Below are positions 1-7,364 of a stretch of DNA of 10,080 bases, piece after piece (the first letter of the stretch is position 1; the number at the start of each line of letters is the position of its first letter). The stretch comes from Saprospiraceae bacterium (GTDB lineage: Bacteria > Bacteroidota > Bacteroidia > Chitinophagales > Saprospiraceae). A model generated the notes under the pieces. It was not told where the DNA came from. It worked only from the letters and a program-made list of their open reading frames with translations, and did not search any database. The stretch spans positions 1-10,080 of the forward strand of contig JAGQWV010000312.1 in the NCBI GenBank assembly GCA_020437045.1, written 5' to 3'. The position numbers were made by a program, and so were the translations under genes.

Positions 1-83
1 GTAAAAATATCCATGCGGCTAAGATAGGGAGGCTATTTCATTCCTGCCAGGTTGTTCAAATTTAAAAGAGGCAGAGCGTTCTA

Positions 84-99
84 TTAAACACTTGTTTAA
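84..99. promoter_or_regulatory. 16-bp perfect palindrome, candidate operator
   Basis: TTAAACA-CT-TGTTTAA has two perfect 7-bp inverted arms around a 2-bp centre, in the leader of the CocE-like hydrolase gene about 80 bp before its start. The size and symmetry fit a site for a dimeric repressor or activator. The region is AT-rich, so chance is a real alternative, and no regulator gene lies in this window. The rest of bases 1-179 holds nothing else I can support beyond a weak -7-like TATATTTA at 141-148 (TAnnTTTG is the Bacteroidota consensus) with no good -33 element. Confidence 0.3.
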
Positions 100-179
100 A
101 AAAGAATTGGAATGAAAGTTAAGGATTCGGAATAGTCTATTATATTTAGAAAATTCAAACTTTATTTCAATCCGATTTT

Positions 180-1964
180 ATGACTCACAGACATTATCCG
201 TATCTATTCCTCATCCTTCTATCCTCGTTTTTCCTTTTATCAGATAATCTTCAAGCCCAGATCACGAATGAGATCAAAGTACTGCGCCATCAGGCAGTGC
301 CCATGAGTGATGGTATTAACCTATATGCTGACGTCTATCTGCCGGTAAAGGATGGAAAGTATCCCACCATTGTCGTCCGGACACCTTATGGGGTTCAGAG
401 AGACGGTATGCATCAAACAATGGCCAAACTAGCTGAGCATGGATATGCAGTCGTACTTCAGGATGTAAGAGGTCGATATGAAAGTGAGGGCTTCTGGGAT
501 CCATTCAGAGATGAAGCCAAAGATGGATATGAGACGATTGAATGGGCGGCAAAACAACCCTATAGTAATGGAAAAGTCGGTACGCAAGGAGGTAGTTACC
601 TGGGACATAACCAATGGGCAGCAGCCAGCCAAAAACCTCCTCATTTGGTTTGCGCCTTCCCCGGTGTTGCCTCAACAAATATCTATGCCAATTGGTTAAC
701 AATGGGGGGCGCCTACCGGCTAAGTTTCAATTACGGATGGGGTGTGGTACGAATGCCCCATAAGATCATGCTCCCACAATACTGGCATACTGCAGATTAT
801 ATATCTGAAAATCTTAAATATGATAATGTTCTCATGCACCTACCTCTAATGACGGGTGATTTGGAGAGTGGTAATGAAGCCATCAAACACTATCGTGATT
901 GGTTAACCCATGAATCATATGACGAATATTGGAAGTCAATCAGCGATGAAGAAAGATTGGATCAAATCACCGTACCCACCCATACCTATGGTGGATGGTT
1001 TGATATCTTCGTACAGGGCACCGTCAATGGATTTGTGGCGATGAAGAACCATGGTGCCACTAAGGAGGCAAGAGACGGGGCTCGCATGATCATTGGTCCG
1101 TGGGGTCATGGACCTTCCAAAGCCTTTGGTGGTATCGAATTCGGGGATCATGCGTACGTCGACCTGCGTCAGCGTGAATTAGATTTTTTTGATTTTCACC
1201 TGAAAGGAATCGACAATGGCCTAGGAGAAGAAAAACCCGTCAAAATTTTCTACATGGGCGTAAACCGATGGAGTGGCGAAGACAATTGGCCAATCCCAGG
1301 TACAAACTTTACCGACCTTTATCTGCAAAGTAATGGTGACGCTAATTCCGTACGCGGTGGCGGCCATCTGAGTTTTTCCAAACCGGCTGAAGCGGGCAGC
1401 GATCAATACCGTTACGATCCCGATTTTCCCGTTCCCACCACCGGTGGCAACAACTGTTGCGGCACACCAACTCCGGCAGGTCCCAGAGATCAACGCCCGA
1501 TTGAGCAACGGGAAGATGTACTCGTCTACACCAGTGATTTCCTCAAAGACTCCATCTCGATTGCCGGACAGGTAAAAATGAAACTTTTTGCAGCGACCGA
1601 CGGACCAGATACAGATTGGATGATCAAGTTGGTCGATGTGCATCCTGACGGATATGCCATGCCTGTCAGCGAAGGTATTCTCAGAGCAAGATTTCATGAA
1701 GGGCTTGACAAGATCAGCCTGCTCAACCCCAATCAGACCTATGCGTTTGAAATCGAAATGACACCTACTGCCAACGTATTTCTGCCAGGCCATCGGATAC
1801 GGGTGGATATCACTTCCAGTAATTTTCCGCAATTTGATCGAAATCCAAATACCGGAGCACCCCTGGGCAAGGATGCTGAGGTTAGAATTGCTCAGCAAAC
1901 CATCCATCACGGTGCGGTAAAAGCCAGCAGTATAATACTGCCGGTGGTCAACAAGCGATGGTAA
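180..1964 (+). CDS. Secreted CocE/NonD family serine hydrolase (X-Pro dipeptidyl-peptidase S15-like)
   Basis: This 594-residue exported hydrolase belongs to the CocE/NonD group, whose members cleave esters, amides or acyl-peptide bonds. Residues 1-27 form a Sec signal peptide with a hydrophobic core (LFLILLSSFFLL), probably cut after LQA. An alpha/beta-hydrolase domain follows at about 34-345. The triad is visible: Ser139 in GGSYLG, Asp275 in GGWFD and His310 in GPWGH, matching the order and spacing of cocaine esterase. Oxyanion-type residues are expected near RTPYG (67-71). Residues about 350-590 form the C-terminal jelly-roll typical of the family, including GPRDQRPIEQREDVLVYTS and the late PGHRIRVDITSSNFPQFDRN motif. 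A CC pair at 426-427 could form an extracytoplasmic disulfide. The ATG at 180 places the signal peptide correctly; no clear Shine-Dalgarno precedes it. Length is normal for the family. The natural substrate cannot be read from the sequence, and peptidase or glutaryl-amidase activity remains possible. Confidence 0.93.
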   Translation: MTHRHYPYLFLILLSSFFLLSDNLQAQITNEIKVLRHQAVPMSDGINLYADVYLPVKDGKYPTIVVRTPYGVQRDGMHQTMAKLAEHGYAVVLQDVRGRYESEGFWDPFRDEAKDGYETIEWAAKQPYSNGKVGTQGGSYLGHNQWAAASQKPPHLVCAFPGVASTNIYANWLTMGGAYRLSFNYGWGVVRMPHKIMLPQYWHTADYISENLKYDNVLMHLPLMTGDLESGNEAIKHYRDWLTHESYDEYWKSISDEERLDQITVPTHTYGGWFDIFVQGTVNGFVAMKNHGATKEARDGARMIIGPWGHGPSKAFGGIEFGDHAYVDLRQRELDFFDFHLKGIDNGLGEEKPVKIFYMGVNRWSGEDNWPIPGTNFTDLYLQSNGDANSVRGGGHLSFSKPAEAGSDQYRYDPDFPVPTTGGNNCCGTPTPAGPRDQRPIEQREDVLVYTSDFLKDSISIAGQVKMKLFAATDGPDTDWMIKLVDVHPDGYAMPVSEGILRARFHEGLDKISLLNPNQTYAFEIEMTPTANVFLPGHRIRVDITSSNFPQFDRNPNTGAPLGKDAEVRIAQQTIHHGAVKASSIILPVVNKRW

Positions 1965-1980
1965 GGCGAAGGAACGGTGG

Positions 1981-2004
1981 TGAGGGAGGGAGTGACCTGC
2001 CTCA
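1981..2004 (+). terminator. Imperfect GC-rich hairpin after the CocE-like gene
   Basis: The stem pairs TGAGGGAGG with CCTGCCTCA: nine positions, one G-G mismatch, and a 6-base loop GAGTGA. It starts 17 bases after the stop codon at 1964. No U-rich run follows, so intrinsic termination is uncertain; it could instead be a 3' stabilising structure, or chance in a purine-rich stretch. The rest of the 114-base gap to the next gene shows no clear promoter. Confidence 0.3.
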
Positions 2005-2078
2005 TAGTTATCGATCTTTAGTAATATAAGGATCGCTACCGGTTAAGCGTTGGTGTTTTGTATTTTTAAGGGGACAAT

Positions 2079-4877
2079 ATGCTGCCATCTATGACATTGA
2101 TCAGGGAATTTGTGGGTCTTTGGCTCCTCATCGTGCTCTTTGCCTGTCATAATCAACCTAATGACATGGTGAGTTTCAACCGCGATATCCGGCCTATTTT
2201 TAATGCAAAATGCCTGCGATGTCATGGTGGGGTCAAGGCCAATGGTGACTTGAGTCTACTTTTTGAAGAAGACGCATTTAAGCCGACTCAATCAGGTTAT
2301 CCGGCCATTGTACCCGGAAAATCACAACAAAGTCAGCTATACAAACGGTTGATCCAGAAAGATCCTGAATTGCGTATGCCTCTGGAAAACCCTCCCTTGA
2401 CAGAACAGGAAATTAAATTGATTGGTCGATGGATCGATCAGGGTGCAAAATGGGAAAAGCATTGGGCATATATTAAACCAGCTCCAGAGGTACAACCTCC
2501 GGCCCATGTCAAAGATACCAGCCACTTTATAGGAAATGATATCGATCTATTTGTACTCCAGAAATTAGGCGAAAAAGGTTTGTCTCCAAATCCAAAAGCA
2601 GATCCCGGCACCCTTAAAAGACGACTGTTTCTTGACTTAACCGGACTACCACCAAATCAGTCAGAACTGGAGAAGTATTTCTCAGCTGAAAGTCCACATT
2701 CCATTGAAGACCTGGTCGACAGTTTGATCGCGTCACCCCACTATGGAGAACGTTGGGCATCGATGTGGCTCGACCTGGCTCGATATGCTGACACAAAAGG
2801 CTATGAAAAAGACCAAAACCGGGAGATATGGCGATTTCGTGATTATGTAATAGATGCTTTTAATGCAGATAAACCCTTTGATCAATTCAGTATCGAACAA
2901 CTAGCTGGTGATCTGCTGCCCAATCCCTCTGAAGAACAATTGATTGCCACTGCTTTTCATCGCAACTCCATGTCTAATGATGAGGGCGGCACAGATGACG
3001 AGGAATTCAGAATTGCCAGTGTGATTGAGCGGGTCAGCACTACTTATGAAGTTTGGCAGTCGACTACCATGGCTTGTGTACAATGTCATAGCCATCCGTA
3101 CGATCCATTTCGACATGAGGATTTCTATCGTTCCATGGCTTACTTCAACAATGCCGAAGACCGGGATAACTATAACGAAAACCCCAAATTGGCTACCTAC
3201 TACCATGAAAACAAAGAGGAAGCTAAATCGCTCATCGATTGGTTTTATCAAAACGAGCCATCTGAATTGTTGCCACCTCGTACGGGTAGCCTTTATGATC
3301 AGCGGACGGCATTATTGGATAAACTGCGCTTCCGATCTACTGAGGCGGAAAACTATAGCCAATCAAGTCCCTTCATTGAGATTATCTGGCCGGACCTGGA
3401 CATGCTATGGCAAACACAGGATAGTTCATGGGTTAAGTTTGAAAAGGTAGATTTGGATCAAGTGGAAAAAATAGGATTTGTGGCCGCGACCGAATTAAAC
3501 TATGCCGGAGATATTTCAGTTCATCTCGACTCCCTGAACGGTCCTGAAATAGGTCGTACCAAAATCACCAGAACCGGTCATTGGAATGGGTGGCAAGGAA
3601 GTAAACCTTCTCAGAAAAATTTACTTCGGGAATTTAAAGCGGACATTAAACAGACATCAGGTCAACATGATATTTATTTCCGGTTCTGGGTCGGGGACAC
3701 TTACATTCAACACCTTTTTTATCTCGATAAAATAAATTACTACGAAAAGAATGCTCCCTATTTGCAACTAACTCAAGAAGGCAAAAACCAATTAAATAAA
3801 CTATTTGAAATTCCCACTACCAATACTCCTATTATTCAGGAATTAAATACAGAGCATGCCAGAAAAACATTTGTTTTTGACCGGGGTAGTTGGTTATCGC
3901 CCGGCGAACAAGTAGAAGAGGAAATTCCAAATATTTTTCAGGAAAATCAAGAAGAGCTCCCGAAGAACAGACTTGATTTTGCCCATTGGCTGGTAAGTAC
4001 AGACAATCCATTAAGCGCCAGGGTTATTGTCAATAGAATATGGGAACAGATTTTTGGCCGGGGACTGGTCGAAACCATGGAAGAATTCGGCACACAGGGA
4101 GATCTACCCAGTCATCCTGAACTTCTGGATTGGTTGGCTGACCGATTAATGTATGATTATCATTGGCAACTCAAACCTTTGGTAAGAGAAATTGTTTTGT
4201 CAGGCACCTATCAGCAATCAAGCGATATCGATTCTACAAAGATAGAGCTTGACCCCGATAATAGATGGCTATCACATGGCCCAAGAGTCAGGCTATCAGC
4301 CGAGCAAATCCGGGATCAAATGATTACGATCAGTGGCCTGCTTAACCCATCGGTTGGAGGGCCCAGTGTAATTATACCGGATTTAAAAATTAGCGATTCT
4401 CAAGTACCAAAGTGGGCTCTAACCGATCCGGAAAATTATTTTCGAAGGAGTTTATATATCTTTTGGAAACGCACCGATCCCTATGCTAATTTAATCACGT
4501 TTGACAGTCCGGACCGCACCGTATGTACTTCCAGAAGAATTCGAACCAACACTCCTTTGCAGGCACTCAATCTTTTAAATGATGAGACCTATTTACAAGC
4601 ATCGTATGCCCTGGCAAAGAAAATGCATTTCTATAAAACATATGAGGCGCAAATTAAAGAAGGATATTTTCTCGTTACTGGCCAGAAAGCTTCAGAGCAA
4701 AAGTTGAAATCCCTGAAAAATTTATATGAATTTGCAACTGAAAAATACCAGAACCAAGAAATACCGGAAATAATCAAGGAAGAAATAAAAGATCAGTCCA
4801 ACCAAAATGAATTGGCAGCACTGACGCTGGTAGCGAATGTACTTTTCAATATGGATGAATTTGTCGTCAAGAAATGA
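2079..4877 (+). CDS. Planctomycete-type cytochrome c protein (PSCyt1-DUF1549-CBM6-like-DUF1553), probable lipoprotein
   Basis: This 932-residue exported haem protein has unknown biochemical function. Residues 6-22 are a hydrophobic signal ending at LFAC23, a plausible lipobox. The PSCyt1 domain (about 30-128) has the haem-binding CLRCH at 45-49 and a likely axial Met100 in RMPLENPPLT. DUF1549 (about 153-355) shows RRLFLDLTGLPP, SPHYGERWASMWLDLARYADT and a second CxxCH at 333-337 (CVQCHSHPYDP), typical of this domain. Residues about 440-560 resemble a CBM6 beta-sandwich. DUF1553 (about 628-880) shows RLDFAHWLVS, NPLSARVIVNRIWEQIFGRGLV and RTNTPLQALNLLND, and the protein ends with the usual LTLVANVLFNMDEFVVKK. 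AAGGGGA, four bases before ATG 2079, is a usable ribosome binding site; Met5 is an alternative start. The DUF1501 partner begins 26 bases downstream, indicating co-transcription. Redox chemistry on a carbohydrate-related substrate is inference. Confidence 0.93.
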   Translation: MLPSMTLIREFVGLWLLIVLFACHNQPNDMVSFNRDIRPIFNAKCLRCHGGVKANGDLSLLFEEDAFKPTQSGYPAIVPGKSQQSQLYKRLIQKDPELRMPLENPPLTEQEIKLIGRWIDQGAKWEKHWAYIKPAPEVQPPAHVKDTSHFIGNDIDLFVLQKLGEKGLSPNPKADPGTLKRRLFLDLTGLPPNQSELEKYFSAESPHSIEDLVDSLIASPHYGERWASMWLDLARYADTKGYEKDQNREIWRFRDYVIDAFNADKPFDQFSIEQLAGDLLPNPSEEQLIATAFHRNSMSNDEGGTDDEEFRIASVIERVSTTYEVWQSTTMACVQCHSHPYDPFRHEDFYRSMAYFNNAEDRDNYNENPKLATYYHENKEEAKSLIDWFYQNEPSELLPPRTGSLYDQRTALLDKLRFRSTEAENYSQSSPFIEIIWPDLDMLWQTQDSSWVKFEKVDLDQVEKIGFVAATELNYAGDISVHLDSLNGPEIGRTKITRTGHWNGWQGSKPSQKNLLREFKADIKQTSGQHDIYFRFWVGDTYIQHLFYLDKINYYEKNAPYLQLTQEGKNQLNKLFEIPTTNTPIIQELNTEHARKTFVFDRGSWLSPGEQVEEEIPNIFQENQEELPKNRLDFAHWLVSTDNPLSARVIVNRIWEQIFGRGLVETMEEFGTQGDLPSHPELLDWLADRLMYDYHWQLKPLVREIVLSGTYQQSSDIDSTKIELDPDNRWLSHGPRVRLSAEQIRDQMITISGLLNPSVGGPSVIIPDLKISDSQVPKWALTDPENYFRRSLYIFWKRTDPYANLITFDSPDRTVCTSRRIRTNTPLQALNLLNDETYLQASYALAKKMHFYKTYEAQIKEGYFLVTGQKASEQKLKSLKNLYEFATEKYQNQEIPEIIKEEIKDQSNQNELAALTLVANVLFNMDEFVVKK
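3396..3758 (+). other. CBM6-like carbohydrate-binding domain inside the cytochrome (residues ~440-560)
   Basis: Between DUF1549 and DUF1553 the protein shows the landmarks of carbohydrate-binding module family 6 in order: SSWVKFEKVDL (449-459, like the family's GDWVxYxxVD strand), a strand with HLDSLNGPEIGRTKI (482-496), TGHWNGWQ (499-506, like TGGWQTW), SGQHDIYFRFW (527-537) and LFYLDKINYYE (546-556). W502 and W505 fall where the family has conserved tryptophans, but which residues would bind sugar cannot be judged by eye. The assignment rests on motif resemblance; a profile search against CBM6 would settle it. Edges are approximate. Confidence 0.7.
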
Positions 4878-4903
4878 GCGCATAAAAGTGAAATCAGAGC
4901 AAT

Positions 4904-6346
4904 ATGAATATTTATAAAGAGGCCATAATAAAAGAAGCTCAATACAATACCAGAAGGCATTTTTTAAGAAAATGTATGTCCGGGATGGGTGCGCTCACCC
5001 TGGGAACAATGGTAAATCAACCACTCTTTGCCTCGGAAAATCCTCTGGATTTACCAAATCCGCATTTCAGTCCTAAAGCAAAACATGTCATTTACTTGCA
5101 CATGGCAGGAGCTCCCTCCCAATTAGAGTTATTTGATTACAAACCCCTACTGGAAAAGCTTAATGGACAGGATTGTCCGGCTAGCTTATTGGAAGGTAAA
5201 AGATTCGCTTTTATCCGTGGCGTTCCCAAAATGCTCGGTCCACAATCCACATTTAAGCAACATGGTGCATCCGGGGCCTGGATTTCAGACTACCTCCCTC
5301 ATTTTTCCGGAGTGGCCGATGATGTTTGTTTTATCAAATCCATGTACACCAATGAGTTTAATCATGCTCCAGCCCAATTTTACCTTCAAACGGGGTCTCC
5401 ACGTACGGGCCGGCCATGCATGGGAAGTTGGGTGACCTATGGTTTAGGAAGCGAAAACAGTGATTTGCCTGGATTTATTGTTTTGCTCTCACGGGGTGGC
5501 ACCTCAGCCGGTAAGAGAATCTGGGGCAGTGGCTTTTTACCGACCGTGCACCAGGGCGTACAGTGTAACACCAAGGGAGAACCCGTATTAAATCTGGAAA
5601 ATCCTCAGGGCATTGATTCTGCCCTGCGCAAAAAGTCTATTCAGACAATCAATGAGATCAATGAATTAGAATATAACGCAACCAATGATCCGGAAATCCT
5701 GACTCGTATTTCGCAATATGAACTGGCATTTAAAATGCAGACGAGTGTTCCGGATGTCATGAATATTGATGCAGAGCCTGCCTATATTAAAGAAATGTAT
5801 GGCGCCACTCCCGGAGAAAATTCTTTCGCTAATAATTGTCTATTAGCTCGTAGACTGGTAGAAAAGGGAGTTCGATTTGTGCAATTATACGATCAGGGTT
5901 GGGACACCCATGGGGCAAGTCCTGGTAACGGCGTCGACCAAGGACTCAGAGACAGTTGCGGCTACATAGACCAGGCGATTACCGCATTGATCCTCGATCT
6001 TAAACAAAGAGGAATGTTGGAAGAAACTTTAGTCGTTTGGGGAGGTGAATTTGGTCGAACACCAATGATGGAGGCCAGAACCGGCAAAAACTTCTTTGGT
6101 CGCGATCATAATAGTGAGGCGTTTACCATTTGGATGGCGGGTGGAGGAGTGAAAAACGGCATAACAGTGGGAGAAACCGACGAAATTGGCTTTGCCGGTA
6201 TTCGTGATCGCGTACACATCCACGATTTGCAGGCAACCATTCTCCATTTATTGGGTCTCAATCATGAAAAACTTACTTATCGATTTCAGGGACGTGACTA
6301 CCGGCTTACGGATGTGCATGGCAACGTGGTAAAAAGTATTGTTTAA
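4904..6346 (+). CDS. DUF1501 family protein with Tat signal
   Basis: This 480-residue exported protein belongs to DUF1501, a family placed in the alkaline phosphatase/sulfatase-like superfamily and usually encoded beside PSCyt1/DUF1549/DUF1553 proteins. The N-terminus has a twin-arginine motif, TRRHFLRK (16-23), then a mildly hydrophobic segment (MGALTLGTMV) and a likely cleavage site near LFA-S (43-44), so it should cross the inner membrane folded. Family landmarks are HMAGAPSQLELFDYKP (66-81), NHAPAQFYLQTGSPRTGRPCMGSWVTYGLG (153-182), RFVQLYDQGWDTHG (324-337), VVWGGEFGRTP (377-387) and GRDHN (399-403), plus the usual end FQGRDYRLTDVHG. The Asp, His and Glu residues in these motifs could bind metal, as in the superfamily. 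The 26-base gap after the cytochrome gene and the lack of a terminator between them argue for one transcript. Substrate and reaction are unknown to me; pairing with an exported haem protein suggests a redox or assembly role. Confidence 0.93.
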   Translation: MNIYKEAIIKEAQYNTRRHFLRKCMSGMGALTLGTMVNQPLFASENPLDLPNPHFSPKAKHVIYLHMAGAPSQLELFDYKPLLEKLNGQDCPASLLEGKRFAFIRGVPKMLGPQSTFKQHGASGAWISDYLPHFSGVADDVCFIKSMYTNEFNHAPAQFYLQTGSPRTGRPCMGSWVTYGLGSENSDLPGFIVLLSRGGTSAGKRIWGSGFLPTVHQGVQCNTKGEPVLNLENPQGIDSALRKKSIQTINEINELEYNATNDPEILTRISQYELAFKMQTSVPDVMNIDAEPAYIKEMYGATPGENSFANNCLLARRLVEKGVRFVQLYDQGWDTHGASPGNGVDQGLRDSCGYIDQAITALILDLKQRGMLEETLVVWGGEFGRTPMMEARTGKNFFGRDHNSEAFTIWMAGGGVKNGITVGETDEIGFAGIRDRVHIHDLQATILHLLGLNHEKLTYRFQGRDYRLTDVHGNVVKSIV

Positions 6347-6450
6347 TACTAGTGCAGCATGGGATATTTACTGAGTTCGTGATATAGTTGCCACAGGCTG
6401 GGAAAAATTTTACCTGCTTAAATAATCCCTAAACTCATATAATATCCAGT

Positions 6451-6481
6451 TTTACTATCTTGAGCATCTCTGAATATTTTG
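6451..6481 (+). promoter_or_regulatory. Weak Bacteroidota-like promoter before the EEP-family gene
   Basis: TTTA at 6451-6454 lies 20 bases before TATTTTG at 6475-6481. This resembles the Bacteroidota housekeeping pattern (TTTG, 19-21 bases, TAnnTTTG), with one base changed in the upstream box and one base missing in the downstream box. It would start transcription close to 6488, just before the ATG at 6500, and would place the upstream TTG (6479) outside the message. The 153-base gap after the DUF1501 gene otherwise shows only AT-rich sequence and no convincing terminator. The match is weak. Confidence 0.25.
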
Positions 6482-6499
6482 TTTTCGAAATCATTACCA

Positions 6500-7285
6500 A
6501 TGTTGAGAATTACAGGTAGTCTCTTTATCATTTTGAACCTTCTCCCTTTTTATAGTGAAGCACAGTCATCCCGTCAAATCAGAATTTTGACGTTCAATAT
6601 TTTGCATGGTGCTACCACTCGTAATGATTTTGATTTAGATACGATCGCCCATTTGATTTTACAAACAAAACCAGATCTGGTAGCTCTGCAGGAAGTGGAT
6701 AATAAAACCAACAGGGCTAAAGGATATGATCTGGTTAAAGAGCTATCGGACCGTACAGGTATGATGGGCCGTTATGCTGCAGCGATGCCCTACGATGGAG
6801 GAGAATATGGTGAAGGTGTATTGTCAGGCTGGGATATTGTGCAGTCCAGGAATGTTGCATTACCTCATTCTCCGGAAAACGAACCACGGGCGGCGTTGGA
6901 AATCATGGTAAAGACCCCTTGGGGTGATACCTTAAGTTTTATCGGAACACATCTGGATCATTTGCGAGATAAGAAAGACCGGATTTCCCAGATAAAAAAA
7001 ATTAATGAAGTCTTTGCCGGAAATACCATACCCACCATTTTGGCAGGCGATTTAAATGATATACCCGGAAGTCAGCCCATTAATATTCTGGAAGAAAAAT
7101 GGCAACCATCTTACCATAAAAGCGATATTGTCCCAACCTTTTCCAGTAGTAATCCCCGGAAAAAAATAGATTATATTATGTTCTTGCCAAACCACCAGTG
7201 GCATATTGTACAAAGGCAAGTCATATGCGATCAGGTTGCTTCAGATCATTGTGCTTATTTTGTCATTGCCGAGCTCAGAGATTAG
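6500..7285 (+). CDS. Secreted endonuclease/exonuclease/phosphatase (EEP) family hydrolase
   Basis: This 261-residue protein has the fold shared by DNase I, AP exonucleases, sphingomyelinases and inositol-phosphate phosphatases; such enzymes hydrolyse phosphoester bonds with a divalent metal. The motifs appear in order: TFNILHG (Asn33), ALQEVD (Glu65, metal ligand), GTHLDH (His151), AGDLND (Asp184, Asn186), KKIDYI (Asp224) and SDH (248-250, with the catalytic His250). A Sec signal (LFIILNLLPFYSEAQ) covers about residues 1-22, so it acts outside the cytoplasm; a phosphodiester of a lipid, sugar or inositol is more likely than chromosomal DNA. I chose ATG 6500 over the in-frame TTG at 6479 because it gives a compact signal peptide and TTG starts are rare. 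It lies 153 bases after the DUF1501 gene and may have its own promoter. Length is normal for the short secreted members. The substrate is unresolved. Confidence 0.9.
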   Translation: MLRITGSLFIILNLLPFYSEAQSSRQIRILTFNILHGATTRNDFDLDTIAHLILQTKPDLVALQEVDNKTNRAKGYDLVKELSDRTGMMGRYAAAMPYDGGEYGEGVLSGWDIVQSRNVALPHSPENEPRAALEIMVKTPWGDTLSFIGTHLDHLRDKKDRISQIKKINEVFAGNTIPTILAGDLNDIPGSQPINILEEKWQPSYHKSDIVPTFSSSNPRKKIDYIMFLPNHQWHIVQRQVICDQVASDHCAYFVIAELRD

Positions 7286-7337
7286 CTTGAATTTCTAAAG
7301 CTGTCGACCTATCGCTTCTATACTTTCATCCACGTAT

Positions 7338-7360
7338 ACTGCAGAATTTAATACTGCGGT
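7338..7360. terminator. Hairpin between convergent genes, possible shared terminator
   Basis: ACTGCAGAAT and ATACTGCGGT pair around a 3-base loop (TTA), with one A-A mismatch and one G-U wobble, inside the 79-base gap between the two converging genes. It begins 5 bases beyond the stop codon of the minus-strand isomerase gene and lies about 50 bases after the plus-strand EEP gene. The location suits a bidirectional terminator, but neither side has a long U tract. Confidence 0.35.
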
Positions 7361-7364
7361 TGAC

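Noticed and set aside
1..65. Possible C-terminal tail of a gene entering from the left
   Set aside because: Frame 1 stays open to a TAG at 25-27 and frame 3 to a TAA at 63-65. These 8 and 20 codons are too short to show homology, so no partial gene can be supported.
1221..1910. 229-codon open frame on the minus strand, antisense to the CocE-like gene
   Set aside because: Its translation has no recognisable domain and it lies wholly within a strongly supported hydrolase gene whose catalytic and jelly-roll motifs are continuous. It is best explained as an antisense shadow.
2061..2068. TATTTTTA as a -7 promoter element for the cytochrome gene
   Set aside because: It overlaps the ribosome binding region, would start transcription at or after the Shine-Dalgarno, and has no TTTG-like box at the right distance.
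3025..3450. 141-codon plus-strand open frame in another phase of the cytochrome gene
   Set aside because: It is fully nested in the DUF1549/CBM6 coding region, has no family motif, and its amino-acid mix looks like an out-of-frame translation.
6394..6416. CAGG...CCTG inverted repeat after the DUF1501 gene as a terminator
   Set aside because: Only four outer base pairs are solid; the inner AAAA/TTTT pairing leaves no workable loop, and no U tract follows.
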